Origin: Calvatia gigantea
Taxonomy: Eukaryota > Basidiomycota > Agaricomycetes > Agaricales > Lycoperdaceae
Length of the DNA: 64,000 nt
Reading direction: 5' to 3'
Assembly (NCBI GenBank): GCA_025093985.1
Contig: JACAAK010000011.1
Location: 1,426,001 to 1,490,000 of the forward strand
Shown here: piece after piece, positions 47,887 through 60,109 of the stretch
Position numbering within the stretch: position 1 is the stretch's first letter
Layout of the letters: every line of letters starts with the position of its first letter
Notes under the pieces: model-generated
Database searches by the model: none
What the model saw: the letters and a program-made list of their open reading frames with translations, nothing else
Told to the model about the DNA's origin: nothing
Program-made: the position numbers and the translations under genes

Positions 47887-48485
47887 CCTCTATCTCTTTT
47901 ACTCCACTGTCAACTGCTAACTTTTTTTCAGTCCAGTTCACAAAACTTAAGCATCACTTACTTCCATCAGTGCTTGACTTGTGCTATTTCTCAATATGGC
48001 TCCCATCTACCCCCAACATACTCTGTAGCTCATCCTGAGCAAGCAAAATATGTTGACATGTTGACTCATGATCCTTTGTACATGACCATGACCCCATTCT
48101 GGTATTATTTCCTTTGAACAAGACCATGGCATGACTACCAACTTGCTGGCCAAGGACCAAAAACCAGTTTAGATATGAATCATGCTCTCCCTTTTGACAA
48201 GTGAATAAAATGGTAGCTGACTTTATAAAGATATAATGAAGTCAGCAAAAACTTGACCGATGTATGCTTCGATGTGACATATGGCCTTGGTTAGGTAAGT
48301 TAATAAGTAGCTCTTGTGAAATGATATCTTCATAGGATTCCCAGATATATTTTTCGTGAATGCATGATGTCTGTGAGGTGCCACGACCCTGGGGACAGAT
48401 ATAGACAATATGTATTTTGTCCCCAGCAATGACGTGTTGCAAATGGTACCAGGTATTCTAAAGTTTGGTGAGTTTATTGCATTTC
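47887..48485. other. AT-rich region, possible coding remnants
   Basis: A plus-strand segment (about 47940-48117) reads like a decayed exon (YGSHLPPTYSVAHPEQAKYV), but I cannot assign it. Nothing else is supported. Confidence 0.3.
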
Positions 48486-48881
48486 TCAATCATCCAAACT
48501 TACTTTAACACAAGCTGACTTATCATCCCAGCCTTGCACAATAAACAGCTCATCGAAGAGGCCATAAAAACCTGCCAACTGCTCTGCAGCTGCAGCTACA
48601 TATCTGGCATATCCATCTATAAATTGGCCACTGGTGTGAGACAGCTCTTTGTTAAGGCTGTAAGCTTCTTGTGTGGCCTTGTACAGTGTTTGTTCGTAAC
48701 TTGGTATATTCTTCTTTTGCTGTTTCAACCACCTGCTATTACCACCATTACCACCTAATTTTCTCCTTTTCGTTGGACTGATGGTTTCTTGGGTGCCATT
48801 TATGTCAAGTGAATCATTGGCAAATAGGATTGGTGAGGGTGGAGGGGTGTTGACTTCAATTTTTTTGGAAAACAAGTCCAT
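48486..48881 (-). CDS. Hypothetical protein, 131 residues
   Basis: Intact minus-strand frame with a polar N-terminal part, a basic patch SPTKRRKLGG that could be a nuclear signal, and a mainly helical C-terminal part. It lies in the AT-rich KDZ region, so it could be an accessory gene of that transposon. No known domain is recognised. Confidence 0.4.
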   Translation of the reverse strand: MDLFSKKIEVNTPPPSPILFANDSLDINGTQETISPTKRRKLGGNGGNSRWLKQQKKNIPSYEQTLYKATQEAYSLNKELSHTSGQFIDGYARYVAAAAEQLAGFYGLFDELFIVQGWDDKSACVKVSLDD

Positions 48882-49849
48882 AGGTTGGTTTCCTTGGAGT
48901 CTTTCTTGGGAAGGTTCAATTCACCTCACTATGTCACTCTCTGCCTGTGAGTTTTTTTATTATTACGTCTATCATTTTTTTTTTCCAGGAACCATAGCCG
49001 AATAACTACTGAGCCCTCAGATCCAAACCGCCTTGAGTAGCACTGCCTAAAAATAGTTCACTTATTATGGGAAGTATGGCTTACTGAACCATTCAATCAC
49101 AATACTAACCCAATATATACATTGAGATCTAGAGATCTTGTCTGAAGCTGGTGTGTAAAGCTATATAAGATTGATGACCTTATTCTCCCACCCCAGACTT
49201 CTCTTGCCTCTGTTTCTGTATGGTGAAGTCAACCACCCATGCTCCTTGTCACTGTCAGAAATATCCTGGGTTGCTACTATGCTCACAATGTCCCCACACC
49301 TCAGCTGGTCATAAATATGTATGTATTTTCTTAAGTTCTCTTGTCTCAACTGTTGCTGAGTTTACTCCCAGCTCTTGCAACAAGCTGCAGGTGAGGGTGT
49401 GTTGAATTCTTTACATGTCCTCACATACAAAAAACAACTCATTTGATGCCTTTTGTAGTAAGACTGCAAAATTCCCTTTTGAATATAATACAAATGGTGA
49501 GACCTGAAATTCTTTCCATTCTCTTGTTACTCACCTCTTATGGATCAGTCATCACCTCTGGGAGCTCTGACCCCCCCCAGTATGGCCAGTCCTGAAGCTA
49601 CATTGACCCTGTTGACTGTTGGCTTCACCCTCTGCACACCCTTAAGAAAAGCTGACAAAGTGGGTCTTCCCAATTGCACCCCTCTTGTGGTACTAATGGC
49701 TTATATTTAGGTTGCCCTGGATCCAAGGTTGTGGATATCCAACTCCACCACATTGGAGACACCCCACGCAAGTTTGTGTTACTCTCTGCTTACTGTTGTT
49801 TATGAAATATACTCACTTTACACTATTTTAGCTCTGCAGGCAATTTCGG

Positions 49850-50572
49850 ACAGTAACCCTAGAATGACAGCTCCCCCAAACTCATCTTTGAGCCCTGTGA
49901 ACTTCGGAATGGTTGATATTGATGAAGATGTACTCAATGTAAACAATGAAGACTTCAATGTCCCAGATGATGACTTTGGTACACCAGCATCATCTCGCAC
50001 GACAATCAAGAATCCTGTTTATGGCTTGGTCAAAGGGGTTAAGTGTGGTAACAGTGATTTCAGTATGTTGTACTCAAAAGGAGTTGATTTTGTATAATCT
50101 GATCTTCCTAGATGTCATTTGGGCAAGGCCATTGCCAGATTTTATCAGGAATGCAAAGGATTGCAGCAAACAATTCAATCATGTGATACAAGACCTTGTC
50201 ATTCATGTAAGTATTGTGTAACTACCTCCAAATTGAGTTAGCTAACTTTTTAAGTGTGAGCAGCTGTCTGCTGAGACTGAATGTTGGTTATACATCTCAG
50301 GGCAACATATTAATGCATTCAGGGGTTTTTATAGTTATATCTCACTATGTATACATCATGAGGTGAGAACTGAAATAACTAAAATTCAAAACAGCATTAA
50401 TGATATGTATACAGTTCTTATTAATGCATGGTGGGTAGATGCTGTTGCACTCAGTCTGCAAGCTCAAAAATGCAAAGATAAGCTCCAAAGGGTCCAAGAT
50501 GTACTGGCAGAGAAGGATGTGCTCATTGCCCAGTTACAATCGGAACTACTCAAGCAATCCCAGGATGTTTGA
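49850..50572 (+). CDS. Hypothetical spliced gene fragment with coiled coil
   Basis: Three plus-strand open stretches look like exons: an acidic one (MVDIDEDVLNVNNEDFNVPD, about 49909-49968), a middle one (LPDFIRNAKDCSKQFNHVIQ, about 50130-50190) and a last one with a heptad-like helix (KDKLQRVQDVLAEKDVLIAQ) ending at 50572. The joins are guesses. No function can be given. Confidence 0.3.
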
Positions 50573-52053
50573 ACCTATTAATAAATTTGATTTACAATAT
50601 TAGTTAGTTGATAATAGTGATTGTGACTGATCACAACCAATGAAGTATGCCATCTAGATACATACATAATAATATTGATATTATTCCTTGTAAACCTTCC
50701 TTCAACAGTGATTGGAGCATCATTAACTTGTTGAAGTTGTAAGGCTCATGAGATGTCTGTGGAACACCCACATTTACAAAAAACCTGCTCCATGTACTTT
50801 ATTATATCTATTCTCATCACCCAAACATTCTCCTAGTTCAACTGAGAATGACAAGCTGACATGATGACCAGAGTCACGGTGAGAGCCAGGAGAGCATCTA
50901 GTATGGAGAATGAGGAGGGCACAATGGCTTCTTTGCATTCTGTGATCAACTGAAGAGGAATCCTACCAGAGACCACATACTTCTCACAGTATTGTGCCAG
51001 ATGATAATTTGTTTATAGTGTATCTACATTGATCAATAGCATTACAGAGGGACAATCTACTTCTTGGTTGAGGTCAGTTAATGGGTCCTTAATAGTGAAA
51101 CATAAAGACGAATGTGTATTTGAGTCATCAAGATAAGGGGATAAGCATATATATATTTTACAATGCACATCATTTCTGACTTGGTAGCCATCATTGTGAA
51201 GTCAGTTGCTATGGAGTTGAATCATTAACTGCAAGAAGTGTACAAGTGAGCATAGGAGATGGTAAAACAATCTGTGATCATTAGAACAGGGTAAATTTGT
51301 CAGTTGGCTGATCTCATATATCCCAGCCACCACACATTCACAAACACAGCATGCAAGCTGCAGTCTCGACCAGTAATCTGGTCAGAGATATAGCAGTAAG
51401 ACTTACTCTGTCATCTTTCTTGACATTAATGGTGTTCCACCAAACCTATTCCTTGTCATCTTCAAGGAACTCAACTTGAAGTGTCTCCCTTACATATTGG
51501 ATGCACCAAGACTGGCTCAATCTCTTACAGTACCTTTGTCCTCTGTATGGACAGACTATGCATGGCCAATGGCTTTGTTCAAATATATCCCCTTGTAAGG
51601 TCACATTAGTTTGATAAATTCTACATGTGTAAAGTCCTATCAATCACCTTGTTTTGTGGGCCTATACCCCACCATATTCCACATATGTTCAGCAGAGATG
51701 TTGAAATCCTCATCTTATCATTGAATACCTTCATGTGGACAAGTGATTAGATTGCAAATATTTCAGACACATTTCACCTGACTTGGCTCATGCTGTTGGC
51801 TCACCTGGTTGTGGTTTGTCACTATTGCTGAGTTCCTATCACTGACAGTGAGCCAAGTGAACTAAGCAGCTCACACTGGCTTCAGTTCCAGTACAGAAAA
51901 GGCAGCTTGTCAATATTTTGGGGACATTTGAATTCTTCAGCCATTGCTTGAAGTTGTTGGGCAGATATCATAAGAACTAGTGAAACCTTGAATTAGTTTG
52001 GAGCTGAAAATGCTTTGGGGCCAGAAATACAACTGTACATACCTGGAGAACAA
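50573..52053. other. AT-rich stretch without clear genes
   Basis: I see no supported gene. The 65-codon minus-strand frame at 51446-51643 (with RIYQTNVTLQGDIFEQ) may be a transposon remnant. Confidence 0.35.
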
Positions 52054-52058
52054 TATTC

Positions 52059-52363
52059 TGTTACAACCTTAGTCTGATAAGACCTCAGGTTGCAGCTTAG
52101 GCTAAGTCTTGAGGGTGAGTAAGGGGAGAAGAACTAGGTGGTTAAGCGTACCGAATACATGAGTATGTATGTATGCTTAAATACTACAAGAACATCCAGT
52201 TGAATGGATGGGGAACTACATGAAATGTCTGATAGGGATGGCATTGTAGTTAGCTGGAGTCATACTCAGAGATTGCTCAGTAAGAAATAGCTGAAACAGG
52301 TACACAGGAGATAGGAATGTAGATGAATAAAGAATGTGATATGATCAGTGAAAGTTCACAACA
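52059..52363 (-). mobile_element. Solo LTR of the A/B/C gypsy family, TSD TATTC
   Basis: 305 bp, TGTTACAACC...GTTCACAACA, flanked by TATTC at 52054-52058 and 52364-52368. It is the product of LTR-LTR recombination of a former full element. Confidence 0.88.
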
Positions 52364-52455
52364 TATTCAGGTGCAATATAAACCTCACACCATTACAATA
52401 TCACTTAAATGGGCTTTGAGAGATCACTATCTGGCTTTTGGTGTTGGAATGTCAG

Positions 52456-52761
52456 TGTTACGACCTTAGTCTGAGTAAACCTCAGGTTGCAACTTAGGCT
52501 AAGACTTGAGGGCAAGTAAGGGGAGGGAGAACTAAGTGGTTAAGTGTACCAAATACAGGAGTATGTATGTACACTTAAATATGGTAGACATCCAGTTGAA
52601 CAGATGGAGGTAACTACATGAAACATCTGATGATAATGGCATAGTAGTCCTATGAGTCAATACTTGGAGATCGCTGGTACTGGAATAGATGAAATGGATA
52701 TCGGATATATCAGAATGAAGATAAGCACAGGGTGGACACAAATAGATGAAAGTTCACAACA
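52456..52761 (-). repeat. 3' LTR of gypsy element B
   Basis: 306 bp, TGTTACGACC...GTTCACAACA; the purine tract GGGGGGTAT lies beside it on the minus strand (52762-52770). Confidence 0.88.
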
Positions 52762-52779
52762 ATACCCCCCAGCTAGGCT

Positions 52780-53768
52780 TCATGCCTCAGGAAGCTCATT
52801 AAAGTCTCCATTCACCATGGCGGCTGTGAGTGCTTTCTTGGTGGCGGCGATGAGGAATTTTCCATTGTTGGATTGTGCTAAGAAGACAGGTGAGTGGCTT
52901 CATCTGTCTTGTCAGATAGGGACTGGAATGCTGTTGAATGGGAAATTGGTGGTGGTGGAACTGTCCCAGTAGTTCTTGACTATCGAGTTTCAATAGTGTT
53001 GGTCCTTTTCTTGTCCTGGTAGCACAGTGTGGAATCTTGCAGACAGGAGAAAAACCGATATGAGCTGTAGTGGTGTGATGGTCTTTATGAAGCAACAGAG
53101 GGCATTGATCTCCTCTTTTATGGAGATGGTGGTTTCTTCATCCATAGGGGTGTTGGTACGGGGTAGTGGCATGGAGTTGACTGTGTTGTGCAATTTGGAG
53201 AGGGTGATATGAATCCTGTTGACTAAGGTGTTGATGTCGGAGTCCTCATTTGACTTGTCTCTCCTGAGTAGCTTCATGGCTATATCAGCAAGCTTGAGGA
53301 ATATGTTGGCGATGTCGAGGTGGTTGAAAACCTCAAGACCCAGATCAATTCAGCTTTGGAGTCCCTAGACACAATCTTGTTCGCTAGGGGTGAGGGTGGA
53401 TTGGTCTAACACTTGGAAGATGGTGGGAATGTGTTGGTTGGTGGAGGAGGATGTGTTGGTGAATCCTGCATACATATTGGCAAAGGTGATACAGGTGGTG
53501 GCAAGGGTAATGTGTCAGTTCACCACTAGTTGTTTGTTTTGGGTGGTGATGTTTTCTATTCACTGTTGGTCACCTTATTGACATCCTTGAGTAGGGCTTC
53601 AAGGAGGCCTTGTACTGGGGATGGTATTTTGGCAAGGTTGAAGCAAGTTCCTTGGGGAGCCAGTGCTCTGCTGTTGCCTGGTTCTGGAAATGGTAGGGAT
53701 GAAATCCTGGTAGGGACAGGGTGTACAAGGGAGTCAATAGTGATATGGTTGGGTTGGGAGGCAGGCAT
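52780..53768 (-). pseudogene. Third ORF of gypsy element B
   Basis: 989 bp from an ATG 6 nt after the pol stop to a TGA at 52780, one base shorter than the intact-length copy in element C. The missing base lies where C reads NSEIENI and B reads a TAG (about 53556). Other stops follow. The protein is homologous to that of element C throughout. Confidence 0.7.
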
Positions 53769-53774
53769 GTTTGT

Positions 53775-55953
53775 TTAGTTTTTTAGTCTGGGTTGTTTGT
53801 TCGATGCTTTTTTGTGTTTTCTGCCCTCTCTTTTATGGGTATCCTCCGGATGCCTTTTTAGGTAGTCTCATATGGTGTCTTTTGCATTCTCCAAGTTGGA
53901 CTCTGCTGTCCATGTATCTTCTTCATTGCTATATCCCTTCCAGTGGACTAGGAATTGATATCCCCTTCCCCATTTCCTTCGTCCGCAGATGTCTTCTACT
54001 TTGTACTCTTCTTCATTGTTGATGATCACTGGGACGGGCGCCAGTGGCTGTTTTTGACTTGGGAACTCAGCCTGATGTGCTGGTGTCAGGAGTTGTTCGT
54101 TGAACACATTATGGATGGCCCATCCGTCTGATAGCGTTAGCTGGTATGCTACTTCTCCTATTTTCTCCTTAATGAGGAAAGGTCCATACTGTTTTTGGCC
54201 TAGCTTCTTTGATGTTTGATTGGTATGGATGTTTGTGTCTTCCAGCCACACTGCATCACCTATTTGGTACATTTTGGTGTGGGTCTTGTTGTGGTCATAT
54301 TGCTGTTTCATCTTTTCTTGGTATGTACATAGTGCTGATGAGGCATTGTCTTGGGCAGTCTGAAGTTCTTTTAGGAAATCTGTGGCCACCAGGTTGTTTG
54401 TTGTTAGTTCGTTTTTTCCTTTCCATGGGTTTCTTCCATAGTTTAAGAAGAACAGCATTGCCTGTGTTCCTCCATGTTGTTTGTCATTATACTGAAATTC
54501 TGCAATGGGGAGCCATTCTGCCCAGTCATCCTGGTTGTAATTGCAGTATAAGCAGGTGTATGTTTCTACTTCTCTGTTGATGTGTTCTGTTTGTCCATCT
54601 GTTTGTGGGTGGTATGCTATTGATAGGTTTTGTTCTATGCTGAGTCCTTTGAATAGTTCTTTGGTGAATTCTGATGTAAACTGAGGTCCTCGGTCACTGA
54701 GCACTTTCCTTGGTAGTCCGTGTAGCTTCTATATCTTGTCTCAATATATCTTTGCAATGCCTTTGGATGAAACATTTGTGGTAGTTGCTGTGAGCCATAT
54801 CATTTTTGTGAAACAATCTACAATGACCAGTATTGTGTCTTTTCCCTCTGATTCCGGTAGTAGCCTGATCATATTGATACTAATTTCTTCCCAAGGTCCA
54901 TTTGGGACTGGGAGGGGGTGTAGTGGCAATTTGAGTGGTATCATCCTTGTTTTGTTCCTTTGGCAGGCTTGGCATCCTCAGATGTATCTTTTTACATCTT
55001 TTCGCATTGTTGGCCACCAGTAATCACGGCTGATTAGTTCCATCATTCTGTGTTGGCCTGGGTGTCCTGCGTCTGGGATATCATGATATTGTGTTAGGAT
55101 TTCTTTGCGTAACCTTTGGTCGGGTGGAACATATGTGCTGTTTTGTCTGTAGACTACTTTATGGTGTTCAATGAGTTGGGATTCTTGTTTTTTCAGTTTG
55201 GTCAGGACCATTGTCTCTTGTTGGGTTCAGCTTTGAATCTTTTCTAGGAAGTCTGGCTCAATGAATAGTTCTGCTCATAGGAGTACTGTGCTGTCTGTGC
55301 TTTTGGTCTATAGCCAGCTTTCCTGGATCATGGTGACTAATTTATCTTCCTGTCCTTCTGGTATTTGATGGATTCAGGATAGTAGGTCAGCTTTTGTGTT
55401 TGTTTTTCCAGGTACATGTTGTAGTACAAAATCGTAGTCTTGTAGTTGCAGGTACCATTGTGCTTGTCGTCCATTCAGTTTCTGTAGTTCCTGATAGTAT
55501 TTCAGATTTTCGTGATCAGTCCAGATTTCAAACTTTTCTTTGGCATCAAGGAGGTAATGTCTCCATTCTTTCAAGGTGTGAACGATAGCTAGTAATTCTT
55601 TGTTGTATATTTCATAGTTTCATTCAGCTGGCAATAACGTTCATGAAGTGAAGGCAATGGGGTGCCATTTGTCTTCTTGCTGTTGTGACAGTATGCCTCC
55701 TAGTGCATAATCTGATGCATCGACTTGTACCCTGAATTGACCTTGTCTTTGCAGTAGTGTCAGGATGGGTTCTTCAGTGATACATTTCTTGAGTTGGTCA
55801 AAGGCAGTCTAATGTTCTTGGGTCCATCCCCATGCAGCTACCCCTTTGAGCTTGTTCAGTGGTCCTACAATTTTGCTGAAGTCCTTGATGAAGCATTGGT
55901 AGTAGTTGGTGAAACCCAGGAATCTTTCTACTCCTTTGGTATTTTTTGGCTCA
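53775..55953 (-). pseudogene. Gypsy element B pol, 3' part
   Basis: RNase H region with FEIWTDHENLKYYQELQKLN, zinc-finger HPGQHRMMELISRDYWWP, integrase core with ISINMIRLLPESEGKDTILV, LSDRGPQFTSEFTKELFKGL and QTDGQTEHINREVETYTCLY, and chromodomain GYQFLVHWKGYSNEEDTWTA. Several stops are present. The upstream polymerase domain and gag are absent here. Confidence 0.82.
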
Positions 55954-56257
55954 TGTTATGACCTTAGTCTGAGTAAACCTCAGGTTGCAACTTAGGCTAA
56001 GACTTGAGGGTGAGTAAGGGGAGAGAACTAAGTGGTTAAGCATACCGAATACAGGAGTGTGTATGTACGCTTAAATACAGTAGACATCCAGTTGAATAGA
56101 TGGAGGTAACTACATGAAACGTCCAATGATAATGGTGCAGTAGTTACTGTGAGTCAATACTCAGAGATTGCTGGACTAGAATAGGTGAAACAGGTACAAG
56201 ACATAGTAGAATGCAGACAGGTATGGAGCAGATATGAATAGGCAAAAGTTCACAACA
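55954..56257 (-). repeat. 3' LTR of gypsy element C
   Basis: 304 bp, TGTTATGACC...GTTCACAACA, next to the purine tract GGGGGGTAT. The five bases on its outer side are GCTCA. Confidence 0.88.
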
Positions 56258-56275
56258 ATACCCCCCGATTAGGCT

Positions 56276-57265
56276 TTATGCCTCAGGAAGCTCATCAAAG
56301 TCCCCATTTACTACAGCAGCTGTGAGTGCTTTCTTGGTGGTGGTGATGAGGAATTTTCCATCGTTGGATCGCGCTAAGAAGATGGGTGAGTGGCTTTGTC
56401 CGTCTTGTCAGATAAGGACTGGGACACTGTTGAATGGGAAGCCAGTAGTGGTAGAACTGTCCCAGTAATTCTTGACTATCAAGTTCCAGTAGTGTTGGTC
56501 CTTTTCTTGTCCTGGTAGCATAGTGCGGAATCTTGCGGGTGGAAGAAAAACTGATATGAGCTGTGGTGGTGTGATGGTCTTTATGAAATGGCAGAGGGCA
56601 TTGACTTCTTCTTTCATGGAGACAGTAGTTTCTTCATCCATCGGGGTGTTGGTACGAGGTGGTAGTGTGGAGTTAACTGTGTCATGTAGCTCGGAGAGGG
56701 TGATGTGGATTCTGTTGACTAGGGTGTTGATGTCAGGGTCCTCATTTGACTTGTCTCTTCCGAGCAGCTTCATGGCTATGTCCACAAGCTCAAGGAATAT
56801 GTTGGCAATGTCAAGGTGGTTGAAAACCTTGAGGCCTAGGTCAATCCGACTTTGGAGTCTCTGGACACGATCTTGTTTGCTGGGGGTAAGGGTGGATTGG
56901 TCTAATGCTCGGAAGATGGCAGGGATGTGTTGGTTGGTGGAGGAGGATGTGTTGGTGAATCCTGCATACATGTTGGTGAAGGTGATACAAGCGGTGGTGA
57001 GGGTAATGTGCTGGTTTACTACTAGTCATTTGTTCTGGGCAGTGATGTTTTCGATTTCACTGTTGGTTGCCTTGTCGACGTCTTTGAGTAGGGCTTTGAG
57101 GAGGCCTTGTGCTGGGGACGGTGTTTTAGCGAGGTTAAAGTGAGTTCCTTGGAGGGCCGGTGCTCTGCTGTTGCCTAGTTCTGGGAATGGTAAGGAAGAG
57201 ATTCTGGTAGGGGTGGGGTGAACAAGGGAGTCAATAGTGATGCAGTTGGGTTGGGAGGCAGGCAT
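56276..57265 (-). CDS. Third ORF of gypsy element C (unknown function)
   Basis: 990 bp, 329 codons plus stop, starting 6 nt after the pol TAA. One TGA interrupts it after ITAQNK (about 57029), and another after VPVLI near 56408. The N-terminal part is Pro-rich (RISSLPFPE). The body is predicted helical: KALLKDVDKATNSEIENI, FTNMYAGFTNTSSSTNQHIP, QDRVQRLQSRIDLGLKVFNH, INTLVNRIHITLSELHDTVN, then PQLISVFLPPARFRTMLPGQ and HYWNLIVKNYWDSSTTTGFP, ending DFDELPEA. It has no transmembrane span or signal peptide, so it is not an obvious envelope protein, and it has no zinc knuckle. The same ORF, in the same place, is in elements A and B. Confidence 0.7.
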
Positions 57266-57271
57266 GTTTGT

Positions 57272-59114
57272 TTAGTTTCTTTGTCTGAGTTGCTTACTCG
57301 ATGCTTTTTTGTGTTTTCTGCCCCCTCTTTTATGGGTATCCTCTGGATGCCTTTTTAGGTAATCTTGTATGGCGTCTTTCACATTCTCCAAATTGGACTC
57401 TACTGTCCACGTATCTTCTTCATTGCTATACCCCTTCCAGTGTACTAGGAATTGATATCCCCTTCCCTGTTTTCTCCATCCACGGATTTCTTCTACTTCG
57501 TATTCCTCTTCATTGTTGATGATCACTGGGGGGGGTGCTGGTGTCTTTTCTTGACTTGGGAACTCAGCATGGTGTGCTGGTATCAAGAGTTGTTTGTTGA
57601 ACACATCATGGATGGCCTACCCGTCTGGTAGCATTAACTGATATGCTGCTTCCCCTATCTTTTCCTTAATGAGAAAAGGTCCATACTGTTTTTGGCCTAG
57701 CTTCTTTGATGTCTGATTGGTATGGATGTTTGTGTTTTCTAGCCATACCGCATCACCTATTTGGTATGTGTTGGCATGGGTTCTACTGCAGTTGTGCTGC
57801 TGTTTCATCTTTTCTTGGTATGTCTGTAGTGCTGATGAGGCATTGTCTCGGGTGGCCTGTAGTTGTTCTAGGAATGCTGTGGTGATGGGATTGTTTGTTG
57901 CTGGCTCATTCTTGCCTTTCCATGGATTCCTTCTGTAGTTTAGGAAAAATGGTGTTTCTTGTGTTCCTCCATGTTGCTTGTCATTGTACTGGAATTCTGC
58001 AATGGAGAGCCATTCTGGCCAGTTGTCCTGGTCATAGTTGCAGTACAGGCAGATATAGGTTTCTACTTCTCTGTTGATGTGTTCAGTTTGTCCATCTGTT
58101 TGTGGGTAGGTATGCTGTTGATAGATTTCATTCAATACTGAGTCCTTTGAATAGCTCTTTTGTGAATTCTGATGTGAATTGAGGTCCTCAGTCACTGAGT
58201 ACTTTCCTTCGGTAATCTGTGCAGCTTCCATATTTCATCTCAATATATCTTTGTGACTGTCTTTAGATGAAGCATCCATGGTTGTCACTGAAAGTTGTAT
58301 CATTTTTGTGAAATGGTCCATGATGACTAGTATTGCGTCTTTTCCTTTAGACTCTGGTAGTGGTCCAATCATGTCAATACTGATTTCTTCCCAAGGCCCA
58401 TTCGGTATTGGGAGGGGATGTAGTGGCAATTTGAGCAGGTGTCGTTCTTGATTTGTTCCTTTGGCAGGCCTGGCATCCTCAAATATATCTTTTTACATCC
58501 TTTCGTATTGATGGCCACCTAGTAGTCTCGGCTGATCAGTTCTGTCATCCTGTGTTGTCCTGAGTGTCCTGCGTCTGGAGTATCATGGTACTGTATTAGG
58601 ATTTCTTCTTGTAGTTTCTGATCGGGCAGGACATATGTGCTGTTTTGTTTGTAAATAACTCCATCATCTTTGGTGAGCTGGGATCCTTGCTTCTTTAGCT
58701 CAGTTAGGACTGTTGTTTCTTGTTGGGTTCAGCTTTGAATTCACTCTAGGAAATTTGGTTTGATGAACAATTCTGCTTGTAGGAGCACCATGCTGTCTGT
58801 GCTTTCCATCTGTAGCCAGCTTTCTCAGATCATAGTGACCAGTTTATCTTCTTGCCCTTCTGGCATTTGGTGGATTCAGGGATAGCAGGTTGGCTTTCGT
58901 GTTTGTTTTCCCAGGTACATGTCGTAGTGTGAAGTCATAGTCTTGTAGTCACAGATACTATTGTGCTTGTTGTCCATTTAACTTCTATGGTTCTCGGTAG
59001 TATTTGAGGTTCTTCGTGGTCAGTCCAGATTTCAAATCTTTCTTCAGCATCCAGAAGGTAGTGTCTCCATTCCTTCAGGGCTGTGGATGATGGCTAACAA
59101 CTCCTTGTTACATG
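57272..59114 (-). pseudogene. Gypsy element C pol, 3' part
   Basis: Integrase and chromodomain (GYQFLVHWKGYSNEEDTWTV) in good order, with IDMIGPLPESKGKDAILVIM and QTDGQTEHINREVETYICLY. It is more damaged toward RNase H, with frameshifts around 58090-58240 and 58490-59100. Confidence 0.8.
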
Positions 59115-59723
59115 TGTTATCCTTACTTCGCAACTGGGCTCAGATTGTTCTCCACTCAGGGAGAGGTTCAACTGCTATGGCCCAGGAAGTATTTGAACAA
59201 GTCTCAATGACCTCTGTGCAGGCTTCGGATTGCTCCCTCAAGTAGAAGCTCGCGCTTGCCTGAGAAGTCCGAGTTAAATGTCACTGCAGTCCCCAAGGTT
59301 GTTAGCCTTGTAGCAGATGAGCGAAGATAAGGAAGCTTGTTACTAGAATAACCTGAGGTAATACAGAGTACTACTTAAGGTTTATATACTAGCTACAAGT
59401 AAGAGATGAGAGATTACATAGTAAGTAGATATGAGTCAATGAGAAACTACTACGGGTTAATTGGTAATCTAAGGAGTCATAGGGATAAATGAAATGAAGA
59501 CAAAGGAAGGAGTACAAGTCATGAGAAGATGGGAACAAGTAAATAGAAGATTGATGAAAGTGAAACAGGAACATGATTCAGAATGAATCATAAGAAGCAA
59601 AGATAGAAGTACATGATGATAAATAAAGAACGGACCAGGGTATAGGGACGGAAAGAAAGAAAGTCTATAAAGAAGGTTAATACGGGGATGCGGAGAGTCT
59701 GGGGATGTGGTAAGTTTGTAACA
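59115..59723 (-). repeat. 3' LTR of gypsy element D
   Basis: 609 bp, TGTTATCCTTACTTCG...AAGTTTGTAACA. The outer five bases are ACATG. A fragment of the same LTR is at 44667-44941. Confidence 0.8.
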
Positions 59724-59755
59724 TTAGCCCGTCTCTAGATAAATTACTCCAAAAT

Positions 59756-60109
59756 TTATGCTGATAAGACAGAGTAGTCCAAGGATACTCCATTGTCATA
59801 GTATTCATCATCAAAGGCATCACAAGGGTTTTCAAGAACTTGTTTCTGAAAATGTTGCTTCATGTTTTCCACAGCTTGTACATGATTGGTGTATTTCGGG
59901 CAATCTTCAGGTTTATGTTTGGGATTGATGGTTTCGCAGAGTCAGCAGAAATATTGGGGGCAGGTCCAACAGTAGTGGCCAGGGCGGGTTTTCCGGCAGA
60001 TGGGGCAAGTGGTATGGGCACAATCGCTGGCCCAGTGACCTACAGCAGGGAGATGGAGTTTGGCACATTTTTCACAAAAGGCCTTCGGGTCAAAGTTTGG
60101 GTTGTTCAT
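59756..60109 (-). CDS. Element D terminal ORF, Cys/His-rich
   Basis: 117 codons from an ATG that overlaps the stop of the preceding ORF (ATGA at 60106-60109). It has a dense cluster of Cys and His: AFCEKCAKLHLPAVGHWASDC, then HTTCPICRKTRPGHYCWTC, LCETINPKHKPEDC, followed by a helical tail. This looks like zinc binding and possible nucleic-acid binding, as in Gag, but placed after pol. One TGA interrupts it at YFC*LCE, where CGA fits. Confidence 0.6.

Larger units (their letters stand above)
52456..55953 (-). mobile_element. Gypsy element B, left half
   Basis: 3' LTR, third ORF and the RNase H-integrase-chromodomain part of pol, ending abruptly in the reverse transcriptase-RNase H connection (ERFLGFTNYYQCFI) where the 3' LTR of element C begins. 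Confidence 0.8.
55954..59114 (-). mobile_element. Gypsy element C, left half
   Basis: Same layout as element B: 3' LTR, third ORF, then pol up to RNase H (NKELLAI), where the 3' LTR of element D begins at 59115. Confidence 0.8.

Noticed and set aside
47689..48117. 142-codon ORF as a gene
   Set aside because: Its first half is the leader part of the solo LTR; only the second half might be an old exon.
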